Source: a virus. From it: 46,675 nucleotides of DNA. Of this stretch, positions 27,024 to 35,882 are shown one piece after another (positions within the stretch are counted from its first letter, which is position 1; the number at the start of each line of letters is the position of its first letter). The translations under genes were made by a program, and so were the position numbers. The notes beneath the pieces are model-generated. The model saw nothing but the letters and a program-made list of their open reading frames with translations, was not told the origin of the DNA and searched no databases. The DNA is taken from IMG/VR virus record IMGVR_UViG_3300006224_000015, positions 1-46,675 of that record, one strand, 5' to 3'.

Positions 27024-27051
27024 TCCGGGGGGGCCGCAAGGCTCCCCCGGA
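27024..27051 (+). terminator. Strong GC hairpin with GCAA tetraloop after the capsid gene
   Basis: A 12-bp stem (27024-27035 with 27040-27051, one G-U pair) closes on the GNRA-type loop GCAA at 27036-27039. It lies 15 bases after the capsid stop. There is no T-run after it, so it may slow polymerase, cap the capsid mRNA 3' end against decay, or act as an attenuator setting capsid-to-tail protein ratios, rather than terminate fully. Confidence 0.55.
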
Positions 27052-27077
27052 CCTCGCTCCTGAAAGGGACCTCGCTC

Positions 27078-27485
27078 ATGCCTCGAGAGACTTCCGGCGC
27101 CGGCTGGGTGCGCGGCTGGCTCAACGTCTACATCCCACTCCCCGCCGGCACCGGCGCGGCGGAGATCGCCACCGACATCATCGTCGGCCACAAGGTCACG
27201 ATCGAAGCCGTCGATGTGCGGGTCGCCGTCGCGGGCACCGGCGCCGGTGCGTCGCGGACCCTGCGGGTGCTCAAGGGCGCCAGCACGGTCGTCGCCACCG
27301 GGACCGTCACCCTGGCGGGCACCGACACCCTCGGCGAGCCGGTCACGATGACCGTCACCCCTGCCGATGCCACGTTCCTCGACGGCGACGTGCTGACGGT
27401 GGACTTCGCCTCGGGCGGGACGGCGTTCACCGCCGGCGCGCTCAACATGGCGATCCGCTACCGGACGCGGATGCAGCAGCTCTAG
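27078..27485 (+). CDS. Head decoration-type protein
   Basis: The 135-aa product is almost wholly beta-strand in pattern (WVRGWLNVYIPLPAGTG; VTIEAVDVRVAVAGTGAGAS; LRVLKGASTVVATGTVTLAG). It ends in a conserved-looking ALNMAIRYRTR. Small beta-rich proteins right after the major capsid gene are often head decoration proteins that sit at capsid three-fold sites. A GAAAGGG site precedes the ATG. It lies downstream of the 27024 hairpin. Function inferred from position and composition. Confidence 0.55.
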   Translation: MPRETSGAGWVRGWLNVYIPLPAGTGAAEIATDIIVGHKVTIEAVDVRVAVAGTGAGASRTLRVLKGASTVVATGTVTLAGTDTLGEPVTMTVTPADATFLDGDVLTVDFASGGTAFTAGALNMAIRYRTRMQQL

Positions 27486-27566
27486 CGTTCCGCCCCTGTC
27501 CCGGTCATCATGGGGGTCGCCGGCAACGACCGGGAGCCGGCGCCCCCCACCACAGGAGGAACGACG

Positions 27567-27887
27567 ATGGCGATGCTCCGGTTGCGTCACCGCGAGATCG
27601 GTGGCCTGATCTATGGGCCCGAGTTCGACAGCGCGATCAAGTTCGGCGTCCGTGGCGGGATGCCCGAGTTCGAGGCCCTGGTGGACGAGGACGACCCCCT
27701 CCTCCCGGGGCTGCTCAACAGCGAGCCGGTCGAAGTCATCAACGAGGAAGCGCTCGCGCGCATCTACGTCTGCCCCGACTGCGAGGCGGAGCTCAAGAGC
27801 CGCGCCGGCCTCAAGGCGCACATGGGCGCCAAGCATGACTCTCACGTCGCCTCCCTCGAGGAAGCGGAGCCAGCTGCGGAGGAGTAA
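27567..27887 (+). CDS. C2H2 zinc-finger-like protein in head operon
   Basis: AGGAGGA precedes ATG 27567. The 106-aa product has an acidic/hydrophobic N-terminal half and one zinc finger, YVCPDCEAELKSRAGLKAHM with C69, C72, H85 and H90 (C-X2-C-X12-H-X4-H). A Glu/Ala tail follows. Short proteins with a single C2H2-like finger occur near capsid genes of several phages. They could bind DNA or hold a head-completion fold by zinc. No diagnostic head-tail motif is seen. An ~80-base gap with no gene lies upstream. Confidence 0.7.
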   Translation: MAMLRLRHREIGGLIYGPEFDSAIKFGVRGGMPEFEALVDEDDPLLPGLLNSEPVEVINEEALARIYVCPDCEAELKSRAGLKAHMGAKHDSHVASLEEAEPAAEE

Positions 27888-27890
27888 GGC

Positions 27891-28553
27891 ATGGCCTTCT
27901 CGACGCTCGACGCGCTGCGGACCAAGGCCGGTGGCCTCAACGACGAGCTCGGCCTGACCAGCGACTCCGACAACAGCTTCGGGACCACGGCGCAGCGCAA
28001 CGGCTTCACCAGCAAGGCGATCGCCGGCCTGTGGCCGGACATGGGGCGGCTCCTGCGGGAGACGCTCGTGACCGTGCAGGACCAGGTGGACTACACCCTC
28101 ACCAGCCTGTACGACGTGGAGCGTATTCACGTCATCGACCCGGACACCGGAACGCTGATCAGCGATCGGGTCAAGTCGTGGGAGCTGATGGTGGACGAGG
28201 CCGCCGACCCAGCGGTCTACCGCCTCCGCCTCCCGCCCATGACGGCGGGCCTCACGCTCCGCTGCATCGGCTACGCGCCGTACATCGTCCCCTCCTCGGG
28301 AGGCGCGTCGTGCGACCTGCCGCCGCGGCTCGAGTGGATCGTGTTCGCCGGCGCGCGCTACTTCGCCTACCGCTTCATGGCGAGCCGGTTCGTCAACTTC
28401 GAGCGCTTCCAGAACGAGAACCGCAGCAACGCCGTGACCGCCGCGGACCTCATCGAGTTCATGCGTGACGCCAAGCGGGAGTACGACCGCGGGCGCAGCG
28501 AGAACCGGCGGTCCCTGACCGGCGCGACACGGGCGATCATGGCGGCCAAGTGA
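27891..28553 (+). CDS. Head-tail connector/adaptor-like protein
   Basis: The 220-aa product has an N-terminal helical part (LDALRTKAGGLNDELGLTSD), a beta part (YTLTSLYDVERIHVIDPDTG), and a C-terminal helix-rich part (LEWIVFAGARYFAYRFMASR). The helix-strand-helix order, size and location right after the head genes resemble head-to-tail adaptor proteins that bind under the portal. There is no specific motif to confirm it. Confidence 0.55.
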   Translation: MAFSTLDALRTKAGGLNDELGLTSDSDNSFGTTAQRNGFTSKAIAGLWPDMGRLLRETLVTVQDQVDYTLTSLYDVERIHVIDPDTGTLISDRVKSWELMVDEAADPAVYRLRLPPMTAGLTLRCIGYAPYIVPSSGGASCDLPPRLEWIVFAGARYFAYRFMASRFVNFERFQNENRSNAVTAADLIEFMRDAKREYDRGRSENRRSLTGATRAIMAAK

Positions 28554-28554
28554 C

Positions 28555-29475
28555 ATGGCGGACCGCTACGACTTCCCGATGGCCTACCGGGGGGTCACGT
28601 TCAACGAGCACCGCACGACCGCCGGCGCGCTCGACATCACCAAGGAGTCCGACACCATCCGGGTCAACCTGCTCGACTTCGGGCGGATGCAGCAGCGCGA
28701 CCAGCGCGAGCCGCTCCACGTCCTGCCGGGCGGCGACTTGGGCGATGCGACGTTCGCCTTCCGCTACGTCAGCATCGCCGGCATGGTCAAGGGCTCCACG
28801 GGCGCCAAGCTCTCGGACCGCGAGGGCGCCGTCCTGACGGCGTTCCACGTCGAGGAGGCCCAGCGCGACTCGCCGAGCACCGAGGGCGTGACGGCCTTCA
28901 CCTACTACGACGTGACGGAAGTGACTGGCCTACCTGGCGCGCAGGATCTCGGCGGCGGCATCTACGCGGTCAAGGAACAGCTCCTTGGGCGGCCGGCGGG
29001 ATACCCGGTGATCACGGGCCGGCGGTCGGGCGGCGACTCCGCCCCCTTCGCGGCCGAGCTCGTCTGCCCGGACACCCGCCGCTACATCGACACGCAGAGC
29101 ACCGTGACGCTCAACAGCGGCAACGGGTTCAGCGCGGCGTGCCCCAACTGGAACAGCTCCCTCGGCGTCGCCACGTCCCCGCTCGTGACGATCAACATGA
29201 CCGGCGCCGGCGCCAGCAACTTCACCTTCGACATCACCAACGACTCGGCCTCGGCGCTCGTGCTCTCGCTGACCGGCACCGTCAACACCGATGCCATCAC
29301 GATCGACACGGCGACCGGGATCATCCGCAAGAACGGCGTCCTGGCTGCCTCGCTGCGGACCTCGGCGTTGCTCTCCCTGTATGCCTACATCGCCGGCGGC
29401 GGAGGCACGGCCAGCGCGACCAACACGACGAACGTGGGCTCCGTCGTGCTGACCTACCGCCAGGCTCGAGCGTGA
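28555..29475 (+). CDS. Tail protein with Dit-like layout
   Basis: The 306-aa product starts one base after the upstream stop. The N-terminal half (YDFPMAYRGVTFNEHRTTAG, then VNLLDFGRMQQRDQREPLHV) has strand-rich order typical of distal-tail/baseplate proteins. The C-terminal part is Thr/Asn/Ser-rich and beta-like (SNFTFDITNDSASALVLSLT). In siphophages, Dit-type proteins follow the tape-measure gene, which is not seen before this gene. It could instead be a short-tail ring protein. Call is tentative. Confidence 0.45.
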   Translation: MADRYDFPMAYRGVTFNEHRTTAGALDITKESDTIRVNLLDFGRMQQRDQREPLHVLPGGDLGDATFAFRYVSIAGMVKGSTGAKLSDREGAVLTAFHVEEAQRDSPSTEGVTAFTYYDVTEVTGLPGAQDLGGGIYAVKEQLLGRPAGYPVITGRRSGGDSAPFAAELVCPDTRRYIDTQSTVTLNSGNGFSAACPNWNSSLGVATSPLVTINMTGAGASNFTFDITNDSASALVLSLTGTVNTDAITIDTATGIIRKNGVLAASLRTSALLSLYAYIAGGGGTASATNTTNVGSVVLTYRQARA

Positions 29476-29476
29476 C

Positions 29477-30607
29477 GTGGCGGGCATCCTCCCAAGCCCG
29501 TCGCTGCTGATCGAATACTGGTCGAACGACGGCTCGACCTTCGGGCCGCTCGCCCGCAAGGGCGTGATCCACGACGCGCTCAACGTCGGGTGGAGCTGGT
29601 ACTCCCGCTTCCCGGCGGCGGCGTTCTTCACGCTCCGCCAGAACAGCGTCCACAACAGCCAGATCTCGCCGGCGCTCGACCACATCCGCATCTACTACGT
29701 CAACCTCGCGCTCGGGCTCGAGAAGCTCGTGTTCAGCGGGCGGGTGAGCGACCCCGACAGCTCGGGCGAGGACGTGGTGTGGACCGCGTGGAGCTACCTG
29801 GCCGAGCTCTCCCTCTCGCGCAGCGGCTACCGCACCCTCTACCCGCAGAAGCCGCTCGATGAGATCGCGCTCGCCGAGTGGACCGCGGCCAAGACCGTCC
29901 AGTACAGCCTGCTCAACCACATCGTCACCGGCACCTTCGAGCGCCCGCTCGGGAGCGACGGCACGACGACGATCCTGACCGACAACCGCTTCGGCGTGAT
30001 CGACGTGCCGCGCCTCCTCCTCATGTTCGACCTCTCGGAGATCGGCCGGGCGAACACCGTCAACAACGTCACCTACGAGATCAGCCGCAACCCGCCCCAC
30101 ACCTTCAACTTCTGGAAGAACCGGGGCACCCACTATGCCGATCGACAGCTCGCCTTCCCGGGCGGCACCCGTGACTACCGCTTCGTCCCAGGCTACGCTC
30201 GCCTGCGGAACGACCTGGCGACCATCGGCACGACCGCTGGCGGCGGCGCCGTGGAGATCATCAAGACCAACACGTCATCGATGACCACCTACGGGCGCCG
30301 GCAGGACGTGTTCACGATCAAGACCCTCTCGGGGCAGGTCGGCGGCACCACGGAGCTCGACGCACAGAACGCGATCACGGCCCGCGCCGTGGCCGAAGCC
30401 AGCCAGCTCGAGCGCATGATCCAGCTCGACGTGCGCGACGCGGAGTGGCCGCCGTTCGACGGCTGGGAGATCGAGGACACCGTGCCCGTCGCGGTCCGCC
30501 GTGGCCGGGATACGATCAACGCGACCTACCGCATCGTGGGCGCCCGCGGCGTGCTCGACGGCGGTGGCTACCACCCAGCCCTCATCTTGCAGAAGCCGAC
30601 AGCATGA
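29477..30607 (+). CDS. Tail hub/baseplate-like protein
   Basis: GTG 29477 starts a 376-aa protein. The pattern SHVFRGRV-like (LEKLVFSGRVSDPDSSGEDV), then WSYLAELSLSRSGYRTLYPQ and a C-terminal WPPFDGWEIEDTVPVAVRRG...YRIVGARGVLDGGGYHPA, recalls hub/minor tail proteins of the gp27/Tal kind. These bridge the tail end and the fibre. It directly precedes, and overlaps by 4 bases, the fibre gene. Alternative: fibre adaptor of a short tail. Confidence 0.5.
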   Translation: MAGILPSPSLLIEYWSNDGSTFGPLARKGVIHDALNVGWSWYSRFPAAAFFTLRQNSVHNSQISPALDHIRIYYVNLALGLEKLVFSGRVSDPDSSGEDVVWTAWSYLAELSLSRSGYRTLYPQKPLDEIALAEWTAAKTVQYSLLNHIVTGTFERPLGSDGTTTILTDNRFGVIDVPRLLLMFDLSEIGRANTVNNVTYEISRNPPHTFNFWKNRGTHYADRQLAFPGGTRDYRFVPGYARLRNDLATIGTTAGGGAVEIIKTNTSSMTTYGRRQDVFTIKTLSGQVGGTTELDAQNAITARAVAEASQLERMIQLDVRDAEWPPFDGWEIEDTVPVAVRRGRDTINATYRIVGARGVLDGGGYHPALILQKPTA

Positions 30608-33600
30608 CGACGCTCTCCGAACTCCAACGGGAACTCCAAGCCCTGCGCGCCGACCTCGGGCGGCTCCGCGACGACACCGACCGCGACGTGGTGGCGCTGG
30701 GGGCAGCCGTGCGCCGCCACTCCGTCACGCTGGCGCACGAGGAAGTCGCCCGGTCGATCAAGCGCCTGGCGCCGCCCGTGGAGCTCGTGCGCTGGACGCC
30801 CCGGGTGGGTCAGGACTTCGATCCCGATCTCAACCAATCGCTGATCGAGCGCCTCAAGCGCGGTGACCCGGTGGCGGACACCGTGGGCAACACCGAGCCG
30901 CTGCCGGGGCAGACCAACATCCTCGATGAACAGGCGTTCGACAACTACGCCCCGGCCGCCGTGAGTCTCGGCACCACCTACACGACGGTCGGCCACGGCA
31001 ACATCCCGACCTTGGGGACACCCGGCTACACCTGGCAGGCGCTCCGCTCGAACACAAGCTGTACGGCGACCACGAACCAGTACAAGGAGCGCGACAAGCA
31101 GGCGACCAACCCATTCAACTCCGCGGCGGTGGCGATCGCCATCACCGCCTCGGGAGCCGGTACGCACGCCGTCACGCTCGACAGCTCGCCCATCGACATC
31201 ACCGCCCTCCCGCAGCGGTCGTTCCTCGTCGCGGCCATCCGGTGCGCCAGGCTGTCAGCGAACACCTACACCAACGTCACCAGCCGCAAGCTCTACCTCG
31301 ACGTGTGGGACAACACATCGAGCATCGCACGCGCCTCGACCACGCTCGACCTGACGGGCCTCTCGGACGTGGACTTCGACATCCAGGGGATCGACGCGGC
31401 AGTCAACTTCGTCGCCGAGGGCGCCGACTCCCGCACCCACTCCTACGTCCTGCGCCTCCGCCTCGAGATCGAGACGACCGGCCCGACGACGGGCGCGATC
31501 ACCTACTACGTCGGCGAGCCGCTCCTCCACTTCGCCTTCAACCCGACGCCGGTGTCCTTCACGCCGGCCGTCGCCGGCTGGCTCCCCAACCGCTTCGCGC
31601 ACCACGCCGCCTCCGCCACGTCAACCGGGATCGGCTCGACCAAGCTGTTCTCCGACTCGTACACCCGCTGGTTCCTCCGGGCGGATGGGACCCAGCGGTA
31701 CGGCGGCGGAGCTGCCGCCCAAGACCTTCGGACGATGCGCGGCGCGGCGAAGCGGTTTGACATCGACGACACCGCCGGCGGGGCAGCCACGCTGCGGGTC
31801 GCCAACGCCGAGTTCGCCGGCCGCCCCTGGCACGACGTCCGCGCCTACGGGGCGACCGGCGACGGGGTGACGAACGATGCGGCCGAGATCCAAGCCGCCG
31901 TCGATGCTGCGATCGCCGAGGGCGGCGGCACCGTGTTCCTCCCGCCCGGGACGTACAAGCTGGGCACGACGACCATCTGGCTGACGAGCGACGGGACGAG
32001 CGCCGGCAATCCGGTCCCGGTCAACATCGTCGGCGCCGGGGCCGAGGCGTCCATCGTCACCTACACGGGCAGCGGCGTCGCGCTCCACGGCGGCACGAGC
32101 GGGGCCGGGTACTCCGGTGGCGTCGCGCTGCGGGACTTCCAGCTGGACGGGACGAGCTCGACCGGGAACGCTCGCGGCGTCTACCTGAAACGCATCTACC
32201 GGCCCGTCACGATTACCCGGATGCAGATCAGCGACTTCGCGTTCGCTGGCGTCCACCTGTATCGCTGCTACGGGGCGGTCATCAGGGACAGCCGCATCGG
32301 GTCGTGCGGGTGGGGCGTCATGCTGGACAACGCCAACGGGGCGTCGATGTTCGGCAACCGCATCGTGACCGGGGTGAACGGCGGCATCCGCCTGTTCAAG
32401 AACGGGACCCCCCGCGGCACGCTCGCTGCGGACGCCTCGGCGGGGGCGACGAATATCAAGGTGAGCACCGTATCGGGCTGGTCGATCGGAGACGACATCC
32501 AGATCGGAACGGCCGGCACCCGGGACGTGCGGGAGATCACCAACGTCGGCACGGCGGGCGCCGGCGGGACGGGGCTGACCATCACGCCCGCCACCACCTA
32601 CGCGCACACCACGGGCGATGACCTGTCCGAGATCATCGCGCCCTACGACGAGACGGGCACGGCGAGCGCGAACTACGCCATCGTGGGCGGGACCGTCGAG
32701 GACTGCACCGGGCCGGGGATCAGCGTCGAGCAAGTGAGCCAGGCGTACATCGCTGGCGTCTACATCGAGGGGAACGGGAACGGCACCGCCGGCCAGGTCG
32801 TGATCGGCGGGGCGGATGGCGGGTCCGGCGGGACCGCCAGCAAGGGGATCTCTCTGGTCGGCAACCGCTTCCAGGCGTCGGGCGGCGGGACCCTCTCGAA
32901 CTGGGCCGTCCAGGTCGTGTTCGCCGTGGACACGAGCTACCTGTCGAACTGGTCCGACACCCACTCGAGCGCCTGTATGCGGCTCGACTCCACCGCCGGC
33001 GGCAACGTGCTGATGATGGGCAACAACATCAACGACACGACCGCGCTGTCCGATGCGACCACCGCGAACTACGGGCTGCTCGTCACCCAGGAAGCCGGCC
33101 CGCACCTTGCCTTCTCGGAGTCCGGTTCGGGCATCAACTTCGCCGGCGGGGGCGTCCTCCGCCACCTCGCCCCGGGGGTCGTGCGCCTAGACAACGGGGC
33201 CGCGGTCGGTACGACGCTCGAGATGATCGAGCGCGGGGTGCCGAGCACGCCGGGGACGGCTGGCGCCCTCCGCATCTACGCCTCCTCCGCCACCAAGACG
33301 CTCCACCATGTTGACGACGCCGGGGTGGACACCGACCTCGGAGCGGCGGGGACCGGAGCGGCGACCCAGGCCAGCCGTGACGCAGCCACCGGGTCGGGCG
33401 ACTATGTGGCGCGCATCCGGGTAGGCACCGAGTCCAACTTCCGGGCCTACCTGCGGCTCGACACGTCGAACCAGCCCGAGCTGACGCTGGGGCCCGGGAC
33501 CTCCGCGACGGACCTACGGCTCGCCCGCACGGGGACGCGCGAACTCACGATCGATGACGACGCCGCGCACGCCAACCCGGTCGAGCTGTTCCTCCACGGC

Positions 33601-35331
33601 GTCCTCAATGCCCTGCGCGCCAGCACGGGGAGCGGCATCCTCGCCGGCAGCCTCGCCTCCGACTCCGCGCCCTACCGCTTCGTCCTCGACGCCGGCGGCG
33701 GTTCACACTACGGGCCTGGCGGATCAGCCCGGGACCTCGCCGTCAAGCGGGGAGCCGCCAGTCGGCTCGACATCGATGACGACAGCGCCGGCCCGGCGAC
33801 GCTTCGGGTCGCCAACGTGCAGACGAAAGGCCGGCCGTGGTTCGATGTGCGGGCCTACGGCGCTGTGGGGGACGGGACGACCGATGACACGACCGCGATC
33901 CAGAGCGCGATCGACGCCGCGGAGGCCGAAGCGCGCAGCCCGGGGTTCGGCGCAGTCGTCTACTTCCCGATCGGCGACTACAAGATCACGGACTCGCTGA
34001 CGGTCGAGGCGCAGGGCGTCATCCTCAAGGGCGCCGGGCGCGAGAACACGATCATCCGGGCCAGCTTCAGCACCGCCAAGACGATGCTCTACCTCGGCGA
34101 TGGCGGCACGTCGCAGATGTGGGGCATCCAGGTCCAAGACCTGTTCTTCGTCGGGTCTGCCAACGTCAACCATGCCATCTACCTCAAGCACTACGCCGTC
34201 GAGGGCATCCTCGCGCGCTTGCGGATCGAGGACTGCACGGGCTCGCCGGGGACCGCCATCTACTGCTCCGACACCACCGACGACCAGCATTGGACGTGGC
34301 TCGCCCGGGACCTGATCCTGCGGAACAACGACACCGGGATCGCCCTGCGGCAGCGCGCGCAGTTTTGGGTCATCGATGGCTGCACGATCTCGGTCAACAA
34401 CTCCTACGGCGTGGACGCGCTGGGGCAGGGCGGCAATACGCTCGGCGGGCGCCTATTCATCCAGAACAGCAACATCGAGCGCAACGGCTCGTCCGCGACG
34501 GACGGCAACATCTACCTCCGCGACATCCAACTCGCCACGATCCGCAACGTCTACTCCGAGAACAACGTCGATCACCCGGGGTTCTTCGTGCGCCTCGGCA
34601 AGCACCCGACCGCCAGCCCGGACGAGGGCTGCGAGGACATCCTGATCGAAGGGTGCTACTCGACCGGCAGCTCCTCCGCCACCAAGGGGATCATCCTCGA
34701 GTACGCATCGAACGTCACGATCCGCAACAACCGCCTGCGAGCTCACACGACCGCCGACATCAGCTACGAGCCGGGCACCCTGACCGACATCAAGGTCTAC
34801 GACAACACCTATGACGGCGCGGCCGATCACTCGGCCATGCAGCGGGTCATCCCGGTCCCGGTCGGCGGGTGGGTCGCCGAGACGGGTAGCCCGGCATCCG
34901 TGCTGTGGCCTGGGACGGGCAACACCTACGATCGCCTCACGGCGGTCGCCTTCGACGACACGACGACGGAGGGGATCGCCTTCCCGCCGGTCATCGTGCC
35001 CTCGAGCTTCAAGTCGTCGTCTCCGCTTCGCATCTACATCAAGTTCGGCGGCGACGCCACGACAGGCAACGTGTTCTGGCAGGCGTTCCTCAAGGTCGTC
35101 TCGAATGGCGAGGCGGCGACCGGCGCATCGGACCTGGCCGTGTCGCGCACGCTGGCGGTATCGGGGACCGCCTACGCCCCGCTCGAGACGTACATCGGCG
35201 CTTCGACCATCGCTGCCTCGCCGGGGGACATCATCCGACTCGTGATCCGTCGCAAGGCCGCCGATGCCGGCGACACGCTGGTCGGCGACGCATACCTGCT
35301 CGGCGTGGAGCTACGCCGAGAGGACTGGTAA
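30604..35331 (+). CDS. Tail fibre/spike with two pectate-lyase-type beta-helix modules (1575 aa)
   Basis: ATG 30604 overlaps the previous stop. A coiled-coil N-terminus (LSELQRELQALRADLGRLRD) is the likely trimerisation or attachment end. Two copies of a block follow, offset by exactly 670 residues. Each has a DLR/DLA--RGAAKR-DIDD linker (from ~373 and ~1043), then GRPW-DVRAYGA-GDGTTDD entry motifs (409 and 1079) of the Pectate_lyase_3 family, opening a right-handed beta-helix. These are typical phage depolymerase/receptor domains. The C-terminal part (~1420-1575) is beta-rich. Catalytic residues cannot be assigned from sequence alone. It sits at the end of the tail module. Confidence 0.85.
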   Translation: MTTLSELQRELQALRADLGRLRDDTDRDVVALGAAVRRHSVTLAHEEVARSIKRLAPPVELVRWTPRVGQDFDPDLNQSLIERLKRGDPVADTVGNTEPLPGQTNILDEQAFDNYAPAAVSLGTTYTTVGHGNIPTLGTPGYTWQALRSNTSCTATTNQYKERDKQATNPFNSAAVAIAITASGAGTHAVTLDSSPIDITALPQRSFLVAAIRCARLSANTYTNVTSRKLYLDVWDNTSSIARASTTLDLTGLSDVDFDIQGIDAAVNFVAEGADSRTHSYVLRLRLEIETTGPTTGAITYYVGEPLLHFAFNPTPVSFTPAVAGWLPNRFAHHAASATSTGIGSTKLFSDSYTRWFLRADGTQRYGGGAAAQDLRTMRGAAKRFDIDDTAGGAATLRVANAEFAGRPWHDVRAYGATGDGVTNDAAEIQAAVDAAIAEGGGTVFLPPGTYKLGTTTIWLTSDGTSAGNPVPVNIVGAGAEASIVTYTGSGVALHGGTSGAGYSGGVALRDFQLDGTSSTGNARGVYLKRIYRPVTITRMQISDFAFAGVHLYRCYGAVIRDSRIGSCGWGVMLDNANGASMFGNRIVTGVNGGIRLFKNGTPRGTLAADASAGATNIKVSTVSGWSIGDDIQIGTAGTRDVREITNVGTAGAGGTGLTITPATTYAHTTGDDLSEIIAPYDETGTASANYAIVGGTVEDCTGPGISVEQVSQAYIAGVYIEGNGNGTAGQVVIGGADGGSGGTASKGISLVGNRFQASGGGTLSNWAVQVVFAVDTSYLSNWSDTHSSACMRLDSTAGGNVLMMGNNINDTTALSDATTANYGLLVTQEAGPHLAFSESGSGINFAGGGVLRHLAPGVVRLDNGAAVGTTLEMIERGVPSTPGTAGALRIYASSATKTLHHVDDAGVDTDLGAAGTGAATQASRDAATGSGDYVARIRVGTESNFRAYLRLDTSNQPELTLGPGTSATDLRLARTGTRELTIDDDAAHANPVELFLHGVLNALRASTGSGILAGSLASDSAPYRFVLDAGGGSHYGPGGSARDLAVKRGAASRLDIDDDSAGPATLRVANVQTKGRPWFDVRAYGAVGDGTTDDTTAIQSAIDAAEAEARSPGFGAVVYFPIGDYKITDSLTVEAQGVILKGAGRENTIIRASFSTAKTMLYLGDGGTSQMWGIQVQDLFFVGSANVNHAIYLKHYAVEGILARLRIEDCTGSPGTAIYCSDTTDDQHWTWLARDLILRNNDTGIALRQRAQFWVIDGCTISVNNSYGVDALGQGGNTLGGRLFIQNSNIERNGSSATDGNIYLRDIQLATIRNVYSENNVDHPGFFVRLGKHPTASPDEGCEDILIEGCYSTGSSSATKGIILEYASNVTIRNNRLRAHTTADISYEPGTLTDIKVYDNTYDGAADHSAMQRVIPVPVGGWVAETGSPASVLWPGTGNTYDRLTAVAFDDTTTEGIAFPPVIVPSSFKSSSPLRIYIKFGGDATTGNVFWQAFLKVVSNGEAATGASDLAVSRTLAVSGTAYAPLETYIGASTIAASPGDIIRLVIRRKAADAGDTLVGDAYLLGVELRREDW

Positions 35332-35346
35332 GGAGGCCCGCCCCGC

Positions 35347-35529
35347 ATGATGACCCTCGACACGAACGAGCTGGTCCTGACCATCGTTGACCAGGCGCAC
35401 ACGATCCGGCGGCAGGCCGAGGAGATCGAGCGCCTGACCCAAGAGCGCAACGCCGCGGCGGCGTGGCAGCGACGGGGTGCAGAACAGGCCGACGAGGGTG
35501 CGACGCCGACGGACCAGACCAACACCTGA
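35347..35529 (+). CDS. Small coiled-coil protein
   Basis: TAAGGAGG lies upstream of ATG 35347 (ATG 35350 is an alternative). The 60-aa product is a single predicted coiled coil (IVDQAHTIRRQAEEIERLTQ) with an Ala/Asp/Glu tail. It is soluble-looking, with no signal peptide. It is the first gene of the lysis region. It could be a spanin-like or accessory lysis protein, but it has no membrane segment or lipobox. Confidence 0.5.
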   Translation: MMTLDTNELVLTIVDQAHTIRRQAEEIERLTQERNAAAAWQRRGAEQADEGATPTDQTNT

Positions 35530-35543
35530 AAGGGAGGCGCAGC

Positions 35544-35666
35544 TTGCAGGCCCACGACTTCGCGTTCGTCATCCTGGGGATGCTGACCGGCTCTGCTGTG
35601 ACCGTGGTGCTCGAGTGGGTCGTGTTTCCGCTCGTCCTGCCGCTGACACACCGACGCCGCCACTAG
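35544..35666 (+). CDS. 40-aa single-span membrane protein
   Basis: TTG 35544 follows an AAAGGGAGG ribosome site at 35529-35537. The product MQAHDFAFVILGMLTGSAVT... is one hydrophobic segment followed by a basic end, LPLTHRRRH. Such proteins in lysis cassettes may be antiholins or holin partners. Role inferred from position and topology. Confidence 0.5.
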   Translation: MQAHDFAFVILGMLTGSAVTVVLEWVVFPLVLPLTHRRRH

Positions 35667-35882
35667 ATGTCCCGCCGCGTACGGCAGGACGACTTCCGCG
35701 CCGCCCGGACAGGGGCCGCGGCGGCGCTGGTCGCGGTACTCATCGTCCTGCTCCTGATGGACGCGCTCTCGTCCGAGTACCAGGTCGAGCCATACGCGCT
35801 CGTGTCGCTCTTGACGACCATCGCCTCGCTGCTAGGCTTGGCCGTGCGCGACTACCGCCAGCGCGACGACGAGGACGCCTGA
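35667..35882 (+). CDS. Two-span small membrane protein, holin-like
   Basis: The 71-aa product has a basic N-terminus (SRRVRQDDFRAAR), TM1 at ~17-33, TM2 at ~44-60, then a charged tail RDYRQRDDEDA. It starts directly after the preceding stop and ends in a TGATG overlap with the amidase gene. Two short helices with charged ends, next to an endolysin, is the usual holin arrangement. A second holin-like gene follows the amidase. Confidence 0.6.
   Translation: MSRRVRQDDFRAARTGAAAALVAVLIVLLLMDALSSEYQVEPYALVSLLTTIASLLGLAVRDYRQRDDEDA

Noticed and set aside
27486-27566. A gene or terminator in the gap before the zinc-finger gene
   Set aside because: Only weak pairings (7 bp with a 21-base loop) and no codon-like frame were seen.
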